Source: Pedobacter sp. MC2016-24 (GTDB lineage Bacteria; Bacteroidota; Bacteroidia; Sphingobacteriales; Sphingobacteriaceae). From it: a DNA stretch of 64,000 nt. This document shows, in pieces, positions 44,586-54,305 of this stretch. The stretch is taken from contig NZ_JADFBX010000003.1 of the NCBI RefSeq assembly GCF_015223055.1, positions 372,001 to 436,000 of the forward strand, given 5' to 3'. The notes under the pieces are model-generated. The model was not told the DNA's origin. It searched no databases and worked only from the letters and a program-made list of their open reading frames with translations. The position numbers and the translations under genes are program-made. Within the stretch, counting starts at the first letter, position 1. Every line of letters starts with the position of its first letter.

Positions 44586-45020
44586 CTATTTCTTGTGGAA
44601 CCGCATGATCGCAATATCTCCCATCAGGAAGTTTAGCGTACTGTCGCCAGTAATGGAATAAGAGCTGGCTTTTCTCAGCATCTCTACAAAAGTACTTTCA
44701 CCTTCACCGGGACAAGCCATCCTGGTTATGGCAAAGGGCTTGGTGAAATTAATCGTGGAATCATCTGCGATCAATATGCCGGAGAAAGAGTTGCAGCTGG
44801 TATTCCCGCTAAAGCGTTTCTCTGTTACTTCAAATTTGATGGTGGGTTTTTTACCCGGATATAGTCCGTTAAATGCTATTCTTGGGCCGGAGATGTAATT
44901 CAATTCCCAGGTGCCGCTCAATTGTGATAAGCCACCGTTACTCACCGATCCTGATTTCATCGTCGTACAAGCTGTTAAAGCGCTGGCAATAACCACCGTA
45001 AATAGCATCAATCTTCTCAT
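44586..45020 (-). CDS. META domain lipoprotein
   Basis: 144 residues. The signal peptide ends in a lipobox, LTAC (Cys18). The META domain (about 35-143) shows LSGTWELNYISGPR, GNTSCNSFSGILIADD, MACPGEGESTFVEMLRKASSYSI and LNFLMG, as in HslJ-like heat-shock proteins. Its function in Bacteroidota is unclear. It lies 57 nt after metF on the same strand and may share that transcript. Confidence 0.88.
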   Translation of the reverse strand: MRRLMLFTVVIASALTACTTMKSGSVSNGGLSQLSGTWELNYISGPRIAFNGLYPGKKPTIKFEVTEKRFSGNTSCNSFSGILIADDSTINFTKPFAITRMACPGEGESTFVEMLRKASSYSITGDSTLNFLMGDIAIMRFHKK

Positions 45021-45077
45021 TTGTATTCTTTTATGATGTAAAGATTATTGAAGATACAAAGAGTATTCCAAAAAACG

Positions 45078-46034
45078 TTAAAACACTGCTCTTGCGATTC
45101 TTTTAGTCGGCTCCGGATTGCCCATCGTGTAAAAATGTAGTACTGGTGCACCCATTTCTTTTAGCTCCTTACACTGATGGATCATCCATTCGATACCGAC
45201 TTCCCTGGCATCTTTTTCCGACTTACAGGCTTGTATGGCCTCACTCAGTTCCAATGGAATGTCCAGGTGAAATATCTTCGGTAAACTGATCAGCTGCTTG
45301 GTATTGGTAATGGGTTTCAATCCCGGAATAATCGGTACATTGATGCCATTTGCACGGCATTTATCTACAAAAGCTTTATATTTTTGATTGTCAAAAAACA
45401 TTTGAGTCACGATAAAATCAGCCCCTGAATCTACTTTGTGTTTCAACCATTTGAAATCTGTGTCTAGGTTTGGGGATTCAAAATGCTTTTCCGGATAGCC
45501 GGCTACACCAATACAGAAATCTGTTTTTTCATTGTTTTCGATGTCATCATGTAAGTATTTGCCATTGTTCATGTCAACTACATGCTGTAACAATTCAGAA
45601 GCATAGGCATGCCCATTTGGTGTAGGAATAAAGGCATTGTCGCTTTTTCGGGCATCGCCACGCAATACCAGTACATTATCGATACCCAAAAACTGCAGGT
45701 CGATCAGTGCATTTTCTGTTTCATCCTTTGTAAAACCACCGCAAATCAAATGTGGTACAGCATCTACCTTATATTTGTTCATGATGGCTGCACAAGTAGC
45801 TACCGTACTTGGACGTTTGCGATAGGCAACTTTTTCCAGCAGGCCATTGGTGTGTTGTTTGTAAATATAATCTTCGCGAAGATAGGTTACATCAATAAAA
45901 GGCGGGTTAAATTCCATTAGCGGATCAATGGCGTCAAAAATGCCTTTAATGCTTTGTCCTTTGATCGGCGGTAACAGTTCAAAAGAAAACAAGGTTTTGC
46001 CCTGTGCGTTATTGATATGGTCTGTAATTTTCAT
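45078..46034 (-). CDS. metF: Methylenetetrahydrofolate reductase
   Basis: 318 residues. The FAD-dependent TIM barrel begins TLFSFELLPPIKG and carries FIDVTYLRED, NVLVLRGDARK and FIVTQMFFDNQKY. It makes 5-methyltetrahydrofolate, the methyl donor for MetH encoded 45 nt upstream, so the pair supplies and uses the same methyl group and shares the SAM riboswitch. Confidence 0.95.
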   Translation of the reverse strand: MKITDHINNAQGKTLFSFELLPPIKGQSIKGIFDAIDPLMEFNPPFIDVTYLREDYIYKQHTNGLLEKVAYRKRPSTVATCAAIMNKYKVDAVPHLICGGFTKDETENALIDLQFLGIDNVLVLRGDARKSDNAFIPTPNGHAYASELLQHVVDMNNGKYLHDDIENNEKTDFCIGVAGYPEKHFESPNLDTDFKWLKHKVDSGADFIVTQMFFDNQKYKAFVDKCRANGINVPIIPGLKPITNTKQLISLPKIFHLDIPLELSEAIQACKSEKDAREVGIEWMIHQCKELKEMGAPVLHFYTMGNPEPTKRIARAVF

Positions 46035-46079
46035 TCGTAATGGTTTTGTATTCTTGGTTTGGTGATTGAGGTGGTTCTC

Positions 46080-49000
46080 TTAATAAGCTAAATTCGGGCT
46101 AAGCCATCTTTCAACTTCTTCAATTGGCATGTTTTTACGGATGGCGTAATCTTCGATCTGATCTTTGGTGATTTTACCCAAACCAAAATATCTGGATTGC
46201 GGATGTGCAAAGTAAAAACCGCTTACTGCAGCAGTAGGATACATGGCATAGCTTTCGGTCAACCGGAGTCCGATCCTGTTTTCAGCATCGAGTAACTCGA
46301 ACAGCGTCCCTTTTTCGGTATGCTCCGGACAAGCAGGATAACCTGGTGCCGGTCTGATCCCTGCATATTCTTCCTTAATCAAGGCTTCATTACTCAGGTT
46401 TTCATCTTTGGCATAACCCCAGTATTCTTTCCTCACCAGTTCATGCATCTTTTCAGCAAAAGCCTCTGCTAACCTGTCGGCCAATGCTTTTGCCATGATG
46501 CTGTTGTAATCGTCATATACGGCCTCAAATTCAGCCACCAGTTCATCACAACCGATACCAGTTGTTAGTGCAAAGCCACCAAAATAATCAGGGATACCCG
46601 TTTCTTTCTGTGCAACAAAGTCAGACAAAGCATAATAAGGTTGTCCATCTACTTTCTCTGCCTGCTGGCGTAAAGTATGGATCACCACTTCTTTCCCTTC
46701 TACATCTAAAACAATATCATCACCAATAGCATTTGCCGGCCAGAAACCAATTACCGCTTTGGCAGTTAGTAATTTCTCGTCCACAATTCGTTTCAGCAAT
46801 GTCTGTGCATCATCAAATAATTTACGCGCTTCATCGCCAACTGTTTTATCCTCCAGTATTCTTGGATAACTGCCACGCAATTCCCAGGTCTGGAAAAATG
46901 GTGTCCAGTCAATATAAGGTACCAATTCTTCCAGGGGGTAATTTTCAAATACCCGTGTTCCCGTAAAAGCAGGAGCAGGGGCCACCAGGGCTGGATCAAT
47001 TTTAAAATGGTCTTTTCTGGCTTCTTCCAGTGTTTTGAAACGTTTATCTGAGCGCTTGTTTAAATGGGCTTCACGTGCTTTGTCGTACTCTGCACGAATG
47101 CCTGCAATATAGGCTTCGCGGGTATCCTGATTCATCAGGGTACTGGCTACCGTTACACTTCTGGACGCATCCAACACATGGATCGCTGGTCCGGAGTAGT
47201 TGGGAGCCACCTTGACTGCCGCATGGATTCTGGATGTTGTAGCGCCACCAATCATCAATGGAATGGTGAAGCCTTCACGCTCCATTTCCTTGGCAAAATG
47301 AACCATCTCGTCTAGTGAAGGAGTGATCAGGCCACTTAAACCAATGATGTCGGCATTAATTTCTTTGGCTTTTTTAATGATATCCTGTGCAGGAACCATT
47401 ACGCCCATATCTACAATTTCAAAATTGTTACAGGCCAAAACAACACCCACAATATTTTTTCCGATATCGTGAACATCCCCCTTTACAGTAGCCATTAAGA
47501 TCCTGCCTGCAGAAGAGTTCTGATCCTGATCCGGATTGTCTAGCTTTTCCTGTTCAATAAATGGCAGTAAGTAGGCCACTGCCTTTTTCATTACCCGGGC
47601 CGATTTTACCACCTGCGGCAGGAACATTTTTCCGGCACCGAATAAGTCACCAACAATATTCATCCCATCCATTAAAGGACCTTCAATCACTTGTATCGGA
47701 CGGGCATATTTCTGGCGTGCTTCTTCAACATCAGCATCCAGGTATTCTATAATTCCCTTAACCAGGGAATGTGATAATCTTTCTTCTACAGACGTTTTAC
47801 GCCACTCCTCGTCTCTTACAATTTCTTTTCCCTTGGTTTTGATGGTATCGGCAAATTCTACCAAACGTTCAGTCGCATCGTCCCTGCGGTTTAACAAGAC
47901 ATCTTCTACCAGCACCAACAGCTCTGGTGGGATTTCCTGGTAAACCTCCAGCATACCCGCATTGACGATCCCCATATCTAAACCAGCCTGGATGGCATGG
48001 TATAAAAAGGCCGAGTGCATGGCTTCACGTACAGTATTGTTTCCTCTGAAAGAGAAGGATATGTTAGATACCCCACCACTTACTTTGGCATGTGGCAGGT
48101 TCTCTTTAATCCAGCGGGTCGCATTGATGAAATCCACTGCATAGTTATTGTGTTCTTCCAAACCTGTTGCAACAGTCAGGATATTCGGGTCAAAAATGAT
48201 ATCCTGAGCTGGGAAACCTATTTCATCTACTAAAATGTCATAAGATCTTTTACAAATCTCTTTCCTTCTTTCAAAATTATCAGCCTGTCCCAGCTCGTCA
48301 AAAGCCATGACCACTACGGCAGCACCATAGGTCATGATTTTGCGTGCACTTTCCCTGAATTTATCTTCACCTTCTTTCAGGGAGATCGAGTTGACAATAC
48401 CTTTTCCCTGCAAGCATTTTAATCCGGCCTCAATTACTGTCCATTTGGACGAATCGACCATGATTGGTAATTTGGAAATATCAGGTTCAGAAGCAATCAG
48501 GTTCAGGAATTTGGTCATCGACGCTTCGGAATCAATCATTCCTTCGTCCATGTTCACGTCGATCACCTGTGCGCCACCCTCTACCTGCTGACGGGCAACA
48601 GTCAGGGCCGCTTCAAAATCTCCACTTAAGATTAATTTAGAAAACTTTGGAGATCCGGTAATGTTTGTACGCTCTCCAATGTTTACAAAGATGCTTTCTG
48701 GTGTAATGGTAACCGGTTCTAAACCACTTAGGCGCATGTAAGGCTCCAGTGCAGGGATTTTACGCGGAGCTACATTTTTAGCTTTAGCGGCAATACAGCC
48801 GATATGTTCTGGCGTAGTACCACAGCAGCCGCCTACAATATTTACAAACCCATGTTGTATAAAGTCTTCAACCAAATGCGCGGTTTCATGCGGCATTTCA
48901 TCGTAAGCACCAAATTCGTTTGGCAAACCTGCATTAGGATAGGCCGATACATAACACGGGGCTTTCGCAGAAAGTTCTTCAATGTGTGGGCGCATGTCTT

Positions 49001-49739
49001 TAGCACCCAATGCGCAGTTAAAGCCAATGCTGATTGGGTTGGCATGGATTACCGAGTTCAGGAAGGCCTCTGCAGTTTGTCCGCTAAGTGTTCTTCCCGA
49101 CGCGTCGGTAATGGTCCCTGAGATCATGATCTCAATTTTTCTACCAATTTCCGCCTCATATTTTTTAATGGAAAATATGGCGGCCTTGGCATTTAAAGTA
49201 TCAAAAATAGTTTCAATTAACAGCAGGTCAGCACCGCCATCAACCAGACCGCGGACCTGTTGATCGTAGGCATCTACAAGCTCGTCAAAAGTGATGGCCC
49301 TAAAGCCAGGATCGTTCACATCCGGAGATATAGACAGTGTTCTGTTGGTTGGGCCCACTGCACCTGCCACAAAACAAGTACGGCCAGGATTGGCGGCCAT
49401 AAATTCAGTTGTGGCTTCTTTGGCAATTTTAGCGCCTTCAAAACTCATTTCATAGTCCAGCTCTTCCATCTGGTAATCGGCCAGTGAAATACGCTGCGTA
49501 CTAAAAGTATTGGTTTCGATGATATCTGTACCGGCCTTCAGGTATTCGGTATGTATCTCTTTAATGATGTCAGGGCGGGTTAAATTTAGTAAATCGTTGT
49601 TCCCTTTTACATCACATGGGTGATCTTTGAAGCGCTCGCCTCTAAAATCTTCTTCAGTTAAAACGTAACGCTGTATCATAGTGCCCATTGCACCATCGAT
49701 AATTAGGATTCGTTTTTCTAATTCTTCTCTAATGTTCAT
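46080..49739 (-). CDS. metH: Cobalamin-dependent methionine synthase
   Basis: 1,219 residues with all four modules. The homocysteine domain (about 1-330) has zinc cysteines in IGFNCALG and [11 protein letters not shown]. The pterin domain (about 345-620) contains GERTNITGS. The cobalamin cap and domain (about 650-890) carry the B12-ligand motif [12 protein letters not shown]. The activation domain (about 900-1219) carries [15 protein letters not shown] for SAM. It transfers a methyl group from methyltetrahydrofolate to homocysteine. It is first in an operon with metF, downstream of a SAM-I riboswitch. Confidence 0.97.
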   Translation of the reverse strand: MNIREELEKRILIIDGAMGTMIQRYVLTEEDFRGERFKDHPCDVKGNNDLLNLTRPDIIKEIHTEYLKAGTDIIETNTFSTQRISLADYQMEELDYEMSFEGAKIAKEATTEFMAANPGRTCFVAGAVGPTNRTLSISPDVNDPGFRAITFDELVDAYDQQVRGLVDGGADLLLIETIFDTLNAKAAIFSIKKYEAEIGRKIEIMISGTITDASGRTLSGQTAEAFLNSVIHANPISIGFNCALGAKDMRPHIEELSAKAPCYVSAYPNAGLPNEFGAYDEMPHETAHLVEDFIQHGFVNIVGGCCGTTPEHIGCIAAKAKNVAPRKIPALEPYMRLSGLEPVTITPESIFVNIGERTNITGSPKFSKLILSGDFEAALTVARQQVEGGAQVIDVNMDEGMIDSEASMTKFLNLIASEPDISKLPIMVDSSKWTVIEAGLKCLQGKGIVNSISLKEGEDKFRESARKIMTYGAAVVVMAFDELGQADNFERRKEICKRSYDILVDEIGFPAQDIIFDPNILTVATGLEEHNNYAVDFINATRWIKENLPHAKVSGGVSNISFSFRGNNTVREAMHSAFLYHAIQAGLDMGIVNAGMLEVYQEIPPELLVLVEDVLLNRRDDATERLVEFADTIKTKGKEIVRDEEWRKTSVEERLSHSLVKGIIEYLDADVEEARQKYARPIQVIEGPLMDGMNIVGDLFGAGKMFLPQVVKSARVMKKAVAYLLPFIEQEKLDNPDQDQNSSAGRILMATVKGDVHDIGKNIVGVVLACNNFEIVDMGVMVPAQDIIKKAKEINADIIGLSGLITPSLDEMVHFAKEMEREGFTIPLMIGGATTSRIHAAVKVAPNYSGPAIHVLDASRSVTVASTLMNQDTREAYIAGIRAEYDKAREAHLNKRSDKRFKTLEEARKDHFKIDPALVAPAPAFTGTRVFENYPLEELVPYIDWTPFFQTWELRGSYPRILEDKTVGDEARKLFDDAQTLLKRIVDEKLLTAKAVIGFWPANAIGDDIVLDVEGKEVVIHTLRQQAEKVDGQPYYALSDFVAQKETGIPDYFGGFALTTGIGCDELVAEFEAVYDDYNSIMAKALADRLAEAFAEKMHELVRKEYWGYAKDENLSNEALIKEEYAGIRPAPGYPACPEHTEKGTLFELLDAENRIGLRLTESYAMYPTAAVSGFYFAHPQSRYFGLGKITKDQIEDYAIRKNMPIEEVERWLSPNLAY

Positions 49740-49876
49740 TTAAAAAAAATCATATGAGCAGGTAATAAGCTATTTTTGATAGAGGCGAAAGCCTAAACAA
49801 GTGCCGAACTCATTACATACAAAGCCTAAGAGAAGATTGCGGTCCAGCTATATGAAACTAGCATGTGGTACTAACC

Positions 49877-49986
49877 AACTTATCTTTCGGGAACCAGTCC
49901 TTTGGTTCCAGTAGAATGTAGCACCTTGTAAGCACAGGTTGCTAAGACATCGCCGGGTCTAATCCCTCCGTCTTTCTCTATAAGCT
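49877..49986 (-). ncRNA. SAM-I riboswitch upstream of metH
   Basis: Read on the minus strand. P1 pairs AGCTTAT with ATAAGTT. Between them are the conserved core GGAGGGATTAGACCC, then CTTAGCAACC, and a P4 hairpin GGAACC/GGTTCC. These match the S-box layout. It binds S-adenosylmethionine and should lower metH-metF expression when SAM is high. About 137 nt separate it from the metH ATG. A copy of the 5' P1 arm, AGCTTAT, recurs at 49765-49771, 26 nt before the ATG, and could compete for the 3' arm. Confidence 0.88.
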
Positions 49987-50110
49987 CTACAAAGGTGCAA
50001 CAAAGAAAAATCATTTCCAAAAAAATGAAGCTTAAAGCATATAATATTGCAAAGACGTAGTTTTTTAAGTTCTTTATTGGAATTATATTCTGTTTTTTGT
50101 TGATTTGGTG

Positions 50111-50142
50111 CGAAGGTAGTTGTTGTTCAGTTCGCTAACACA
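50111..50142 (-). promoter_or_regulatory. Possible promoter of metH-metF
   Basis: On the minus strand: TGTG (50142-50139), 20 bp, TACCTTCG (50118-50111), each with one mismatch to TTTG-N20-TAnnTTTG. Transcription would start near 50104, giving a leader of about 365 nt that includes the whole riboswitch. Confidence 0.4.
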
Positions 50143-50262
50143 GGGCTGGTCAGCAGGCGTTGATGGAGCCTTGTTGAAATCCTAGCCTCAGAAATGCTTG
50201 AGCAAGACCTGTGTACTTATATGCTGTAATCCGGAGTGTTCTACAGGGTAGTGTAAACAAAT
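50119..50262. other. Intergenic segment with nested inverted repeats, unexplained
   Basis: It contains ACACAGG/CCTGTGT about 63 nt apart, CTGTA/TACAG, and on the plus strand a hairpin CAGCAGGC with GCCTTGTTG that uses a G-T pair and one bulge. It matches no RNA family I can name. It lies between the Bax-inhibitor terminator and the metH leader. It could encode a small RNA or simply be relic sequence. Confidence 0.3.
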
Positions 50263-50287
50263 AAGGCTCCTGAAATTCAGAAGCCTT
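50263..50287 (-). terminator. Terminator after the Bax inhibitor-1-like gene
   Basis: An 11-bp stem with one mismatch, AAGGCTCCTGA (50263-50273) with TCAGAAGCCTT (50277-50287), and a 3-nt loop. On the minus strand it is followed by ATTTGTTT. It begins 22 nt after the stop codon. Confidence 0.75.
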
Positions 50288-50308
50288 AAGACGTGTTCTA
50301 TTTAAGAA

Positions 50309-51061
50309 TTATTTTCTTCCTCCAAAAATCCGTAATAGGAATAAGAAGATATTGATAAAGTCTAAATACAGAGATAAAGCACCCATGATCGCCATTTTTT
50401 TAGCATCAGTTGCAGCAATCTGACTTCCATCTTCTTCGATACCTGCTCCAATGCGTTTCAATTTCTGTACATCATAAGCAGTCAATGCAGTAAAAATAGC
50501 TACACCAAAGAAGCTCATCACATAGCTGAAAGTTGGACTTCCAAGGAACATATTGATGATACTGGCGATGAATAAACCAACCACACCGACCATTAATATC
50601 GGGCCGAATTTAGTTAGGTCTACATCTGTAGTGTAACCCAAAACAGCCATGATACCAAATATACCCGCTGCTGCGGCAAAGCAGGCAACTATAGATCCTA
50701 TTTTATAATAAACCAAAATAAAGCTTAAGCTTACACCCAATAAGATGGAGAATAATACAAAAGCACCTAAGATAGCTCCGTAAGAAAGTCGGCTAAAGCC
50801 AGTGCCCATGATTAAAACTAAGCCAAGTGGGGCGAACATAGCGATATAACCCAATATGGTTCTTTGTCCAGTTTCAAAATTAACCAATTGACGTAATGCG
50901 GCTTCGGAAGAAGATACAAAAACGGCTGCTGCGGTTGACAATGCTAATGCCACAAACATCCACATAAATACATTTGCAAAGAATTTCTTGGCAACCATTC
51001 CGGTTTGTTCCTGCACAAAAACTGATTTTTGTGCCCAATCGTAATTATTGTTGTTATCCAT
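50309..51061 (-). CDS. Bax inhibitor-1/YccA family membrane protein
   Basis: 250 residues. A soluble start (about 30 residues) is followed by seven hydrophobic segments; the last cytoplasmic part includes TAYDVQKLKRIG and ALSLYLDFINIFLFLLRIFG, the family signature. Relatives include the calcium-leak protein BsYetJ and the FtsH modulator YccA; the role here is not set. A weak promoter, TTTG-N18-TATCTTTA, lies at about 51078-51107 on this strand. Confidence 0.92.
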   Translation of the reverse strand: MDNNNNYDWAQKSVFVQEQTGMVAKKFFANVFMWMFVALALSTAAAVFVSSSEAALRQLVNFETGQRTILGYIAMFAPLGLVLIMGTGFSRLSYGAILGAFVLFSILLGVSLSFILVYYKIGSIVACFAAAAGIFGIMAVLGYTTDVDLTKFGPILMVGVVGLFIASIINMFLGSPTFSYVMSFFGVAIFTALTAYDVQKLKRIGAGIEEDGSQIAATDAKKMAIMGALSLYLDFINIFLFLLRIFGGRK

Positions 51062-51109
51062 TTGTTTTAAATTTATTTAAAGATACTAATAGTTTTATAT
51101 CTACAAAAG

Positions 51110-51679
51110 CTATGCCCCGAGCCTTTTTGTCAGCGTTTCTTCAACTTTTTTAAATAATTGAAGGGGTTTTAGCGTTCGCCATGCCAAATCGTCAAGTGCG
51201 CCGCCTACGTTAATGTAGTAATCGATATTGCTTGCCCGCAGCTCACTGATGACATGTTCCTGGAAATTGATGCCTGTAATCCAGCCATCTTCAACCTCCT
51301 GGAACCATTCTTCGTAATAACTGTCCTCTGAAGCATGAAAATTGAGGATGTTTTCACCAATGAGGATAAATTTATTGATACCTTCATCCATCATCAGTTC
51401 AAGAATCTCTCGTTTGAGTAGCATGATGTCATTGCTGATGGCATCATTCCATTCCCCGATAAACTCGATGATCGCATACTGACGGTCATAATCGACATAC
51501 AGCACTTTGATGTAAAGTGTATTCGAACCAAAATCATCCCATTGCGGATGAATCAGGAAGTTGTACAACTGCTTATCGAAATAGAACTCGGAGTATTCTG
51601 TGTTGTAAAATGGAGAACGTTCATCTTCGGCCGCTATATAATCGTCCCGCCAAAGATAAAAAGGTTCAATTTCGTGCAT
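51110..51679 (-). CDS. Conserved protein of unknown function
   Basis: 189 residues, no signal peptide, acidic, rich in Trp, Tyr and Asp. Segments such as YIKVLYVDYDRQYAIIEFIGEW and KFILIGENILNF alternate strands and helices, like a STAS- or ferredoxin-like alpha/beta domain. I recall similar proteins only in Bacteroidota and know no function. It lies between murQ and the Bax-inhibitor gene, all on minus, with a 14-bp gap to murQ. Confidence 0.75.
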   Translation of the reverse strand: MHEIEPFYLWRDDYIAAEDERSPFYNTEYSEFYFDKQLYNFLIHPQWDDFGSNTLYIKVLYVDYDRQYAIIEFIGEWNDAISNDIMLLKREILELMMDEGINKFILIGENILNFHASEDSYYEEWFQEVEDGWITGINFQEHVISELRASNIDYYINVGGALDDLAWRTLKPLQLFKKVEETLTKRLGA

Positions 51680-51693
51680 GACCTGGATTTAAA

Positions 51694-52497
51694 TTACCTA
51701 CTTGCTTCTACTGCTTTACGTACACTGCCATAACGTATCAGGAGTGCTGCGGCACTGTCGTGGTCAATGTTCAGTTCTTCCATGACCATTTGCGTTCCAC
51801 GATCAACCAATTTATGGTTGGTAAGTTGCATGTCTACCATTTTGTTGCCTTTAACGCGGCCCAAGCGGATCATTACTGTGGTACTGAGCATGTTGAGAAC
51901 CAGCTTTTGTGCCGTGCCTGATTTCATACGCGTAGAACCAGTAAGAAACTCGGGTCCGACAACAACCTCCACGGGGAAGTCACTTTCTGCGGCAATGGGA
52001 CCACCTTCATTACATACAATACAGCCAGTTAATACGCCGTTCGCACGTGCAGTGTGTAGTCCGCCAATTACATAGGGTGTGGTGCCTGAGGCAGCAAGAC
52101 CAATCAGACAGTCTTTTTCATTGATGTTGAATTCCTGCAGGTCAATCCATGCCTGATCAGGATCGTCTTCCGCATTCTCCACAGCCTTCCTGATGGCTGT
52201 ATCGCCACCAGCAATGATCCCAACCACCCAGTCGAACGGGACACCAAAAGTTGGCGGGCACTCAGAGGCATCTACCACACCCAGACGACCGCTGGTCCCT
52301 GCTCCGATATAAAATAACCGGCCGCCATTAACCATACGTGCTGCAACTGCAGAAGCTAGTTTTTCAATCTGTGGAATGGATTTTTCGACAGCGTCTGGTA
52401 CAGTTTTGTCTTCATTATTTATGCCTTGTAGAATTTCAAGTACAGACATTTGGTCTATATCATGGTACTTTGATTCCTGCTCGGTAACTCTTATCAT
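51694..52497 (-). CDS. murQ: N-acetylmuramic acid 6-phosphate etherase
   Basis: 267 residues with a SIS domain. GRLFYIGAGTSGRLGVVDASECPPTFG holds the sugar-phosphate loop and catalytic Glu; AASGTTPYVIGG and GSTRMKSGTAQKLVLNM are further MurQ signatures. It cleaves the lactyl ether of MurNAc-6-P to recycle peptidoglycan sugars. No murP-type transporter or MurNAc kinase is beside it. The protein is slightly short but complete. Confidence 0.93.
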   Translation of the reverse strand: MIRVTEQESKYHDIDQMSVLEILQGINNEDKTVPDAVEKSIPQIEKLASAVAARMVNGGRLFYIGAGTSGRLGVVDASECPPTFGVPFDWVVGIIAGGDTAIRKAVENAEDDPDQAWIDLQEFNINEKDCLIGLAASGTTPYVIGGLHTARANGVLTGCIVCNEGGPIAAESDFPVEVVVGPEFLTGSTRMKSGTAQKLVLNMLSTTVMIRLGRVKGNKMVDMQLTNHKLVDRGTQMVMEELNIDHDSAAALLIRYGSVRKAVEASR

Positions 52498-52680
52498 ATA
52501 TTTTTCCTTAGTTGTGATCCCTGGCCTTAAAGCCTGGCTTTCAATTTTGATTTTATAAAATTCGTCAATTTCTTTTTAAACCCGAAATAATAGCCAAAAA
52601 TCAACAAAATTATCAGCAATCGGGCTATAATCTTAAGGATTGCGAAATATCAGAAACAATTGCAAATGAATGTGGTTTAA

Positions 52681-52712
52681 TTTATTATTAATCGGGTTAT
52701 TTCGTAACTTTA
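52681..52712 (+). promoter_or_regulatory. Possible promoter for the S41 peptidase gene
   Basis: TTTA (52681-52684), 20 bp, TAACTTTA (52705-52712). Spacing is exact but the last base of each box is A in place of G. It lies 16 nt upstream of the ATG. Confidence 0.35.
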
Positions 52713-52728
52713 CGCAGTATTTACCTCC

Positions 52729-54303
52729 ATGAAAAAGAATACCCAATATAATCTTTTAATTGCCCTTACTTATTCAGTTACCTTAATAGGGGGGATGGTT
52801 TTAGGTTTTAAATTTTTAAAAGACCAGGGGTATAAATTTCAGAAAACTACACAGGTTGCCTACAACAATACCGAAAAGGTGGATGAAATTATCCACATCA
52901 TCAATGGAAATTATGTAGACGATGTAAATGCAGATACCCTGCACCATTTGCCGATTGATAGCTTACTCCATTCATTAGACCCACACAGTATGTATTTGCC
53001 ACCTGCAAAAGCCAATGAGCTGACGGAGACGCTCGGTGGTGAATTTCAGGGAATTGGTGTGGAGTATTACATCTTAAATGATTCCTTACTGGTTACCAAC
53101 GTGGTGAAAGATGGACCTGCTTTTTTGGCTGGTATTAAACAGGGCGACCGGATTATTAAAATAGATACCGCCACAGTTAGCGGACGATCTTTGCCCCGGG
53201 ATCAGATGATTGGCCGGATTAAAGGACGTAAAGGTACTGCTGTGAAGCTGACCATTGTGCGACAGGGGGATCGGATTCCGCTGGTATTGAATGTGAACCG
53301 CGATCGGGTAAAGCTGAGTAGTATCGATGCCAGTTACCTGTTAAATGCAGATGTTGGCTATGTGCGGATCAGTAAATTTGGCACCGAGACAGATAAAGAC
53401 TTTGTAGACGCGGTGCGAAATCTGAAAGCAAGGGGAATGAAAAAACTGGTTCTGGACCTGAGAGATAACGGGGGCGGTTATTTAACTGCTGCTACGGGGC
53501 TGGCCAATCAAATTTTACAGGAAAATAAACTGATTGTATATACAGAAGGTAAACATGAACCGCGAACGGATTATATAGCGACTGGTGGGGGGGAGTTTGA
53601 GCAGGGCAAACTGGCCGTGCTGATTAATGAGAACTCCGCTTCGGCAAGTGAAATTCTGGCTGGGGCCATACAGGACTGGGGTAGAGGGGTCATTATTGGC
53701 AGACGCTCTTTTGGCAAGGGCTTGGTGCAGGAACAATTTCCTTTTGAAGACGGATCCGCTTTAAACTTAACCATCGCCCGTTATTACACACCGTTGGGTA
53801 GAAGCATTCAGAAATCGTATAAAAAGGGATATACCGCTTATCAAAATGAAATTGAAGATCGTTTCAATGATGGGGAGTTGACAAAGACTGCGCTGCTAAA
53901 GGATAGCTTGAAAAGTAAGGACTTTACTCCTGGCGGCATTCGTCCGGATATTTATGTGAAGATGGATACCACAGGTTATAACCGTTTATACAACAAACTA
54001 ATTTCTAAAAAGGTATTGTTTGATTTTGTGTATGATGTATTGGCCAACAGGTATACCGCAGCTTATCTGGACAATCACCTGGCTACTTTTGCCATCAGTG
54101 AAATCGATTATAAGGATTTGCTAAAATACATTCATGGACGCAACATTGAGCTGGATCCAAAGCAGCTGATGGCCGCGAAGCCGGTAATCTGTAACGATGT
54201 AAAGGGATTGTTGTGTAAGTATCACTTAGGTGATGCCGGTTATTACAGGGCAATCAACCTAAGTGATCCTATGGTAAAGCAGGCCATTACTACCCTGCAA
54301 TAA
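52729..54303 (+). CDS. S41 family C-terminal processing peptidase
   Basis: 524 residues. One N-terminal membrane segment (about 10-28) may be a signal anchor. A PDZ domain (about 85-175) contains FQGIGVEYYIL and VVKDGPAFLAGIKQGDRIIKID. The S41 core carries the nucleophile Ser in NENSASASEILAGA and the Lys in RSFGKGLVQEQ. It should cleave envelope proteins near their C termini in the periplasm. It is divergent from murQ and convergent with der, whose stop is 3 nt away. Confidence 0.93.
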   Translation: MKKNTQYNLLIALTYSVTLIGGMVLGFKFLKDQGYKFQKTTQVAYNNTEKVDEIIHIINGNYVDDVNADTLHHLPIDSLLHSLDPHSMYLPPAKANELTETLGGEFQGIGVEYYILNDSLLVTNVVKDGPAFLAGIKQGDRIIKIDTATVSGRSLPRDQMIGRIKGRKGTAVKLTIVRQGDRIPLVLNVNRDRVKLSSIDASYLLNADVGYVRISKFGTETDKDFVDAVRNLKARGMKKLVLDLRDNGGGYLTAATGLANQILQENKLIVYTEGKHEPRTDYIATGGGEFEQGKLAVLINENSASASEILAGAIQDWGRGVIIGRRSFGKGLVQEQFPFEDGSALNLTIARYYTPLGRSIQKSYKKGYTAYQNEIEDRFNDGELTKTALLKDSLKSKDFTPGGIRPDIYVKMDTTGYNRLYNKLISKKVLFDFVYDVLANRYTAAYLDNHLATFAISEIDYKDLLKYIHGRNIELDPKQLMAAKPVICNDVKGLLCKYHLGDAGYYRAINLSDPMVKQAITTLQ

Positions 54304-54305
54304 TC

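Noticed and set aside
50119..50262. 6S RNA or other known RNA
   Set aside because: I could not match the central bubble or any conserved core by eye; kept only as an unexplained structured gap.
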